The position numbers were made by a program, and so were the translations under genes. Below are positions 42,525 through 51,860 of a stretch of DNA of 64,000 nucleotides, piece after piece. Location: assembly GCA_034670405.1 (NCBI GenBank), contig JAXDDX010000001.1, positions 18,808,501 to 18,872,500 of the forward strand. Direction: 5' to 3'. The notes below the pieces were generated by a model. That model ran no database searches. It was not told the origin of the DNA and saw nothing but the letters and a program-made list of their open reading frames with translations. Numbering within the stretch: the stretch's first letter is position 1; every line of letters starts with the position of its first letter. Source of the DNA: Hoplostethus atlanticus (Eukaryota > Chordata > Actinopteri > Trachichthyiformes > Trachichthyidae).

Positions 42525-45034
42525 TTACATTAGACCACAAGAGAGAGATGACAGGCATCGCGTTAGTTGGGTTTGGCAAGGTGTGTCAAGTCAGGTTTAT
42601 TTCTGTAGCCCTTTATCACAAGCAAGCCTAACCAGGACACGCTCACGGACCAGATCGAGACCGGATCAGATTTATGACGCAATCAGTTATTAATTATAAA
42701 TCAAATTATATCAATTGTGGTGTGCCTCCGCCTGAGTCCAGATTTGGTCTTGTAGTTTTTAGCATTATATCAGAGAGGAAAAGATCGAGCAAAATTGACT
42801 TGACAGCCATATCTAAAAATACAAATCAAATCCGTCTGATACTTTATCACACTGACCAACTAATAATATCTTGTCAGTCATCATCCATCGCTCCACTTTG
42901 ACCCCATGGAACTGTCTATTTATAAAAGCGGGTTTGATAGTTTTGGTGGAAGTTTTAGTAAATTGACGTAGCAGGTCTTCATGAAGTAAACTGTGAACGT
43001 CTGAAGCTGCTCTATAGACATATACACTTTACAGGTCAGAGTTCATCATCTAAATATCAAACAACGTTCACCTGGGTATAAAAACGCAAGGAAAAGGAAT
43101 CCCGTAATATCAGTCTCTCGTGTATTGTCTATGGAGCAGCTTCATGTAAGCTCTTCAATTGATAGGTATTCCCCTTTATTCTCATCTAGAAATAACTGCT
43201 TTACGTGTAAATCACAGTTATACAGGAAGCCCGTCAACATAGCAACGTCGGAGAAAATGCCGTCGCTCAGCCCGGCGTGATGGATCAGGCCCGCTAAGTT
43301 GTGGATTTGTGCGTAACGGAGGGCAGAGTGTGGGATGCCGTCTGATTGATGGTGGAATACTGGAGCGAAATTACTTTTCATCTCATGTCCACCTCAATTT
43401 ATTAAAGGCAGCCCTCAGGAGGGGAGGGCTGGTATGTCTGAGTGAGGAGAGCAACAGATGCCCGTTAGCTTTCAGCAGAATCCGCAAACAGCCACTCCTC
43501 AGGACCAACAGTTCCGTAATGCTGTTCATCCATCATTTTTTTCTTCCTCTTTCTTTCCGTAGAAATAGTTGAATTCATTCGTTTACATGGTGATGTAGTA
43601 TATTTTAGGAACTAGGGTGATGCCTAACTTGAAGTGCAGTGGGAGGCATCATAAGTGCATCCAGGCATAAGTACACAGCCTTGGAGTATTTCTAGACTGT
43701 GTGTGTCATAGCGTGTTATATTAAAATGATTCAAATGCGCTCATAACATGCTCATAATGCCGGATGAGCGACACCTCAAGCAAAGTGTTAGTGGAATTTG
43801 ATATGCTGCATGCTCTGCAGCGTCAAAATGCCCATTTGAATGTTAAAGCCTGTTAACTGACATTGGTTAACATTAACATTGGTTGTTATTGAAGCTGCAA
43901 TAATGAAGATTTCTATGTAAAAATACACTTGTCACATCAGCCTAAACCACAAAGTGCTGCTGCCATAGAGAAAAGCGTCCCACCATAAAGTCACCCTATT
44001 TGCCCCAATTCAATTCTGGTGTTGGGTATGGTCACTTCTCTGCCCACAGGAAGTGACAAATCTGAATTTCAGAGTAAAATCTGAAAAAACTGTCTCCTGA
44101 ACTGTCTCCGTCCAGAGAAAGCTGGACTCACCAATGTTTCCTCTCTCGTCCCTTTGGTCTCCTTTGGTATGAATCATCACAGACCGGCCCGGGTTGGCTA
44201 ACATGAGAGTCCTGTGTGCAGTTCACTGACGTCACCTTACAGGATTTCTGGGTTTTTTGAAGTTCAAATTTGCCAAAAAGTTACCTCTCGCCGCCATTTG
44301 GGGCCACCGACGTGCAAAGTTGCCTAGCGCGGCTTTAATGTTCTTTGCAGAAAACAGTTCCCAACCTGGCGTTCAACAGAGGCTGACTAGAGAGCAGAGT
44401 CACTGATTATACTGTGGCATTTTTACCACCGTATGATTTGGCTGACTGCAGGAGCACTTTCAGCGCGATTACCAAAAACCAAGAAGCATTTATCATTTCC
44501 TTCCCACCATGAGACTCCAGAGAGAAAGAAAGCATGTGTGTGTGAGTGTGTGTCTGAGACATTAACATCTTACCAAAGCCAGGCCAAATGCTATTCCTTG
44601 CTTGTCCAATTAACTTCACTTATTTTCTATTTCCAGGTGGACCAGTGGGGGCCTCTTTAGTGTGTGGGGAGGTTGGGACCGGAGCCAAGGGATAATTACC
44701 CTCTATGTTGCTATTCAACATTAGTTCAGACAAAATCCAAAGCACTACCTGCAACGCAGAGGAGGAGAATGAGAGAAGGAAATGGTAAAGTAAAGGAGAA
44801 ATGTAATAGCAGACAAGAGAACAGCCTGTATCAAAACCTTTATTCAAATATTGCTGCCTTTTTGAACAAGCCAACTGCAAACAGCTGCTAGTCAATCCAC
44901 GCAGCATGCAGCTCTTAATTAAACTGGTGAGGTTTAAGAGTCGCGGCCCTCATCGCTTAACGTTAATCGAATGAACGTAACCTTTGGCTGATTAATTGAC
45001 ATTGGAGGAGCTAAAAGGCCGACCATTACCAGAC

Positions 45035-45417
45035 ATGGCGGACAACGTGAGCTCCAGGATCGACACGCCGACCAACATCTCGCTGAATCCGAGCGACAGC
45101 GTCTCTGAATCCCTGGAGTACAAGACGGTGTCGGTGTTTCTGGTCCTGCTGGTGTGCGGCGTGGGCATCGTGGGGAACATCATGGTGGTCCTCGTGGTCC
45201 TCACCGCGCGCCACATGAGGACGCCCACCAACTGTTACCTGGTGAGCCTGGCTGTCGCCGATCTGACGGTGCTGGTGGCGGCCGGGCTGCCCAACGTCTC
45301 GGACAGTCTGACGGGCACGTGGGTGTTCGGCCACGCCGGCTGCCTGGGGATCACCTACCTGCAGTACCTGGGCATCAACGTGTCCTCCTGCTCCATCACT
45401 GCTTTCACCGTGGAGAG
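45035..45417 (+). CDS. trhr2: trhr2 exon 1, N-terminus to the end of TM3
   Basis: Encodes residues 1-127 plus two bases. The start is ATG at 45035 (G at -3 and G at +4, a good context). The open frame upstream back to 44996 has no ATG, so this is the first possible start. It contains TM1 (about 31-56), TM2 (67-87) and TM3 (104-125). The donor GAGAG|GTGAGG splits the Arg codon of ERY. Confidence 0.93.
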
Positions 45418-48400
45418 GTGAGGAGACAATTACAAGTCGCTCTCATTGCTGTGACGGAGGAGCTATTTTGTGAACTTTTCAGCTATTGGATTGTGGCCCA
45501 GTGGTTGAATGATTGGCATGAAGGCTCTCAGAGTTGGCATGCTGATCTCGGATCACTAACCAAATCCACTTTACCATCTCATTTACCAAAAACGATCAGT
45601 TCCTGCCTTGATAATTGGCCTCCCTGTTTGATTCAAGATGACCTGGTGTCTTTTGTCCGCCCAACCGGCGGTTCTCAACCACGTGAGACCCACAAGTCAG
45701 CAGGTTTCCACTCCAACAATACAGCAGCTCACTGATTAGCACCTTCAAGCAGAGAGGGAGCTAATAAGTGAAATCAGTTGCTGTAGCGTTTGGAATGAAA
45801 GCCTGCAGACTCTCGGGTCATGATGTCACGTGACACACTGCCCTGAAAGTTAGCATCTGTACATGGGAAAACGTTGCACAGTGGAATCTACTTGGTAAGC
45901 AGTTTGTTGCCAATCACAGACTACTGATTGCTGCAGCCTGATCTGATGTGATGCCTCCAAATGTAACACTTGAACTTTCATCACGTTAAGACCAGCCGCC
46001 GCCTCTCTCATCCGCAGGTACATAGCTATCTGCCATCCAATGAGGGCCCAGACGGTGTGCACGGTGTCCCGGGCCAAGCGGATCATCACCGGCGTTTGGA
46101 TCTTCACCTGTGTCTACTGCATGCTGTGGTTCTTCCTGGTCGACATTCAGGTCAGAGGAATACATTCTAAACTGCATGTTGCATTTCAGGCATTTAGCCG
46201 ACGGTCTCATCCAGAGTGACTCGCAAGGAGCTGCAGTGATGATTACAAGGCATTCAAAAATAAGGAGGGCAGGTCAGAGCCTTAATGCCCTTACAATGTT
46301 ACTGCGACCACAGAGTGATCATGTGCTAGGAAAGTGCGATGTGCAAGAACATGAAATAGAATGGGAGCTGGGGAAACAAATAGAAGGGATTTGGGTTTTT
46401 TTATCGTCACAAATTGGCCCATTTTGCAGGGGCTGCATAGTGTTTCAATCAATACTGTATATCAGTCATTAAAAAGTAAAGAAATACAAGTTATAGGAAG
46501 AGTGCAGATGATTGTACGATTGCACTTGAAATGACTCTCTCTTTAGAGTTTTTGATGCAGTAGCAAAGGAAAATGAAAAGGCAGCTTGAAAAGATGAAAA
46601 GATGAAAAGATGAGCTCTATGGCATTTCTGAGATCGATACTGCATTGTTGAGAGGGATGTGATTGTACCCATTACATGCATCTTAGCCAGTGTCCGAAAT
46701 TAACTTTTTGACTCACCTAAAAAAAAAAAAAAAGAGTAATTTTACCGGCCAAAATGATTCATGTACATTTTCCATAGGAATATGCCACTCTACCCATTTT
46801 CAATACTATTTAATGTATAGAATCGGGTCCTCTGTGTTAATTTGAACCATGCTCACTCACTTATACAGTGGGTCATGTTTGCAATTCATCATGAAGTGCA
46901 ACAAAAACAGAAGTTTCGACACTATTGCTTTGTGTAGAGTGACTCGACAGAGCTTGATACAGAGCCATTGTTTTGCTTTCGATTTGAATTGGCTCGCAAC
47001 TACGTGTGACACTCAGGTCAGCCAGGACGGACATGTGCAGTGTGGCTACAAGGTGAAACGGGAGCTCTACCTGCCCATCTACCTCATCGACTTCGCCATC
47101 TTCTACGTCGTCCCGTTGCTCCTCGCCATCGTGCTGTACGGCCTGATAGCACGGATCCTCTACCTGAGGTAACAGCCGCAGTCTGGCCGCCAACAGGGAT
47201 CGTGTTTAAGTCTTCATCAGCAAAACAGGGGGAAGGAAACGATTAAAAAATCACATGTCAGTGTGGTTCACCTCTGATATGATGATATGTTGATTGATTA
47301 AGTATTTAATTAAAAATTGATCAATACTACACTGGTTCTCTATGGGAAGCCATTAACCTGAATTGATTTTGATTGGATTCCAAGTAAGGATGAATGTATT
47401 GTTATTATTGTTGTAGTAGTAGTAGTAAGTATTAGTATCCTGGGTTTCAATGGAGAGTTGTAGTGTCCTGTGGTCTAAATTCTGGGGGAATTTTGTTGTA
47501 ATGAAAATGATCAAATGTAAAGATACTGAATATTGAGACAAACTATCGGCAAAATATTGACCCAGGCTTTCCAGACCTGCAAAGGAACCCTGCCAATACA
47601 ATTGATTACATATGATTAAACCCTAGTTTCTGCAACAATTTGCAATGCTCATGCCAACACACTAATCCAACCAACCAACCAACCAATCAATGCTTATCGT
47701 TCTCCATTGAGATGAATGGTCTTACATGCTGGGTTGTGTCCCCGCAGCCCTCTGCCCAGCCGCCCCGACACCGGCGCCACCGCGCTGCGGCGAAGTTGCC
47801 GGGAAGGCTCTGAACCGGGGAAGGGGGGTCGCCAGAGCCGGCCAAAGAGCGCGCTGTCCTCCAGGAAACAGGTCCGTGCGTCACCCCACAATCACCCCCC
47901 CTCCCGTCGCTACCCTGTCTTGTTGTTCCTATCTTGTTTTATCTATCAGGTAATTGCCGTATGATAGCTTTGGTCACATTTGACCCCTGGCCACGTCTTC
48001 GGCTGTGTGCGCGCTCTGCTGGGATTAGGGGGGTGGGGTGGGGGGGGGCATGATTCCCTCTGTACAGCGCGGTGATGATGCTCCCGCTGTCCATTGCCTC
48101 AGATAAGTGTCCTTTCATGGGCTCCGTCTCCCGGCTGTTCCCGAGGCCCCCGAGGGCACCGCGGCAGTAATGGTTTCTTTTCCTCGAGGCTGTGGAGTGA
48201 AAGGTTTCTTACCGAGGAGCCCTCAACCCCAGATTGTGTAGCTTTGTCTCTGTGCTCTTGGATGTAGAATACACTCCCTCTCTCAGGCTAGAATATGTTC
48301 TCTCCGTCTTAAGAGCCTCCACCTCTATATCCCTTTATCCACTCAAGAGGAAGGTCTTTTTTTTCCAGAAGTACTTTGTCTCTATATTATGGTATTTTAA

Positions 48401-50217
48401 AAAGATGGATTGATTTTTTTTTTCTCTCCAAGTTTAACCACTGGATCTCAATATGGGCATTAAGCTAGAGACGCATTTAGCCTAGACGTCTGTGAATTTC
48501 CAAAATTCATCATTTAGTCACTTACTAGTCATTTGTAAGATGAATATCAAGCCAATAGCAAATTTGTTTTACTGACATTTTACTGAAACTTTGTAATTTC
48601 AGATGCAGATAAATATAACTTTGTCTCTGAATGTCAGAGGTGTTTTAATACTACTTTAATACTTTCAATTTCACAACCTCACAACCGTACTAAAAAACTA
48701 AACTAAACTAAAAACGGCCAAAGTTATGGAATTGGTGAAACCAGCCAAATGCATCGAATGTATCCCCTCCATTACGTTGTCCAATAACAATGTGAAATAT
48801 GACAAGATTTACATCTCTCCGGGACTCCTAATATCAAAGCATTCATTCTCACACTGTACATCACGGATTGGATGCCAGTATTCATCCTGTCATAGAATAA
48901 GTGTGATGAGATAAGTGGATATGTTAACCTGACACTCATTAAAGGTGTCTCCACTTCGCTAGAGACAAGCCATTAGGGCCCATTAGTAAGTCATCAGACA
49001 CCTTGCAGCTAAAATCAATTCTCTCACCCTGCGTGGTGGATGAGTGAGTTGTGGAACTTTTCTTAAAGAAGATTTTTTTTTTATGGCATTTCTGCTTTGC
49101 TAGATACCACCATAGGGGATAGAGTAGATCATTTTTCAATCTTTAATCTCTCCCAGTGGAATTTGTCTTTGCACATCAAGTGAGGAATCAATGCCTACAG
49201 TGACTGTTCATTGCCTACGTTAGACCACAGTTCATCCATTGGTGACAAAAATGCAGAATGACATGCAACATAGTCTATGAGCCATGACATAGCGCATGCA
49301 TAGCCCTCGGAGCCACCAACATGCCCCACAATGCCCCTTTGGTATTAGAAACATGGGCATTTAAAGGTGCGATATGTAACATTTTTCCTGCCCCGTAGCA
49401 CAAAATGACCAAAATATATCTGTGGAGGGTTGATAGGGTTGTTGATTAATACCAATGACTCAACCATTACATCACCAGGTGCTGAGATTTCTGGCTTTCA
49501 AAACTCACTTTCTGTCCCGTACTCTTATTTTGGAACAAATTCAATTGATGTTGCAATTCCGACTGCTCCTGTAGAGGTCGTAGATTACTTAATATCGATC
49601 TTTTTTTTTTTTTAGCAAAGTCAGTGTGTTTTTATTCCAGCTCATGAATCAACTTTGAGACGTGCTACAGTGGAAAATCCGATTAATCCACAGTACGACA
49701 TGCTGCAAAGGCTAAACACCACCTGTGACAGTACAATTAAAGAGGCGCAGGACAAACACACACACATACACTCCCCCAGTCCACCTGCCTCCCTACACAC
49801 TGAAGGGACTTATGACTGAGGTGTCCACATGGACGCTGGGTAATGAGGTTTCAGAGCTGACATGAAAAACATCAAACCAAAGCAGTGTGGGCCCCATAGC
49901 ACAAAATGACCATAATCTATCTGTGGAGGGGGGGTGATCAATACCAGTAACTCAACCCTTGAGATTTCTGACATTGACATTGTCAAAAATAGTCAGTATT
50001 AGCGTTGCACATAGTTATTATTATTATTATTATTATTATTGTTATTATTATTATTATTATTGTTGTTGTTGTTGTTGTTGTTGTTGTTACACCCCTATTC
50101 ATTTTAACATTAGACTGAAAGGGGGAGGAATGATGTCATGCTTGAGAGGGCAATTGCAGTTGCACATACAGGCCTTCTAACTCTGACAGAGGGTGTTTCC
50201 ATGTGACTGTTTGCCTA

Positions 50218-50254
<37 letters not shown>

Positions 50255-51828
50255 ACGTGTGTGTGTTTGTGCATATGCGCGTAGTCACCGGCCAGTCTGA
50301 AATCTCACGCGAGAGCAGAGTAGATCCTAATCCGATGCGTTCAAGGGTCTCCATCTAAGAGTAGAAGATCTGCATAATGTGATTTGGGATTTACATTGAA
50401 GTGGGCTTTAACGCCGCCGCCGGTTTCGCCCTCTCGCTTCTTCAATAGGCACTTCAGGCTCTTTCATTCATCGTTTGGATGGGCCGATTCAATCTGATCC
50501 GAGTTTGATAAACGTCCGCATACCAAAGAGCGGAGATGAAGACGGTGTGCGGTGAGATTATCGCACAGTTGCAATCTCTGAGAGTCTTTTCTTTTTTCAC
50601 GTCTGTGATCGCCTCGAGTGCACGTTGAGGAAGAGAGATCGGTCGCGCTTGGTCGTTGTTGCGTGGGAAGGGGGGGGGGGCGGGGCAAGTCGAGCATCCG
50701 AGGCCAAACGAGAATTCTTCGCTGGCGTTTTCGCCCCCGACGGTTCCTTCGGTCGGACTCGCCCCGGTTAGCAGAACGCTCTAGCTTGTTTGTCATGTCG
50801 GAGCGCTGCAAGCTGCCACTGCACGGTGACAGTAATAGTATGCATATTCAAAATGTCACCCCGGTGCTTTTTGTCTCATTATCGCAACGTTGAGATAATT
50901 AGAAACCGCCCCTCCCCACCTCCTCCCCTGCTCAATTAAACGCTTTATTGTGCAGAGATTTTTTTTTCACCCCCCTTTTAATCTACCTGCTGAGGTGGCT
51001 GTCACCGGCTTGCCGCTGAAGGCAGGGACAGAGACCCTTATCTCCAATAGCATTTAGCCGAGGAGAGACGTGTGCACGATACCGGTATCAAGCTGCCCAA
51101 ATTTCTTTTTTTCTTTTTTTTGCTGTGATTTGAAAAACATAGGGCGCTGAGCAAAATGCAACCATGCTTCAACAAAATTGTTATGGCACGGTGAAGGGGT
51201 GGGGGGGGGTGTGAGGGCTTTAAAATGGCTGCAGATGGAGGGAGGGGTGAGGCTGACAAGGGAAGGTGTGTAGCGCTGTTGGGGACTGATAAGGCTAATT
51301 ACTGGAGTCTTACAGGCTGACTGGTTCTGTTCCCCCTCTGTCTCACCGGGGTTCAGGAATGTCTGAGCCGTCGCCATGGTCACCAGCCCATGGTGGCGGC
51401 GGCGATGGGGGGGGTTCATCAGACGCCGAGGGATGCTGCACACACACGCTCCATCGAGAGAGAGAGTTTGCTATTTGTTGCGTTGGAATGTCCTCGCTGT
51501 CCATCTTGTTCTGTCGCTTCGCTGTGTTGTGGCTTTTTTATTACATTTGATGGGTGTGATGTATTACGACATTCTTTAGCTTTTTGGTACTTTGCCCTCC
51601 TTTTCTATCTATTTTCCACCTTTCTTTCTCTTTGTCATTCTGTGTTCTCCCCCTTTCCTTTCCTTTCCTTTCCTTTCCTTCCTTCCTTTCTGTCTTTCAC
51701 TCCTCAAACAGCCCAATTAACTAAGAAGCCTCACTTAACCCTGTTAACATAGAATCACACATACGCAAATAAAACATTATCACTGTCACAAACTCGCACA
51801 AGCACGTATTCTTTCTCCCTCTCACACT

Positions 51829-51860
<32 letters not shown>

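Larger units (their letters stand above)
40494..45034. other. Intergenic stretch upstream of trhr2
   Basis: Holds a foldback element (41101-41283), GAAA and GA microsatellites (42087-42175; 42481-42522) and a segment at 42225-42390 (CAGTGCCTTGCTCAGGGGCA ... GGGATTCAAACCGGCGACC) that resembles a repeat widespread in teleosts. A GGTATAAAAACGC TATA-like box at 43075-43087 could belong to an upstream trhr2 exon, but nothing else supports that. No other coding gene seen. Confidence 0.5.

Noticed and set aside
43142..43381. Minus-strand open frame of 79 codons near a TATA-like box
   Set aside because: No recognised family or splice signals, and the TATA-like box faces the other way.
45154..45735. 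Alternative long frame overlapping trhr2 exon 1
   Set aside because: Out of frame with the conserved GPCR sequence; no homology and runs into the intron.
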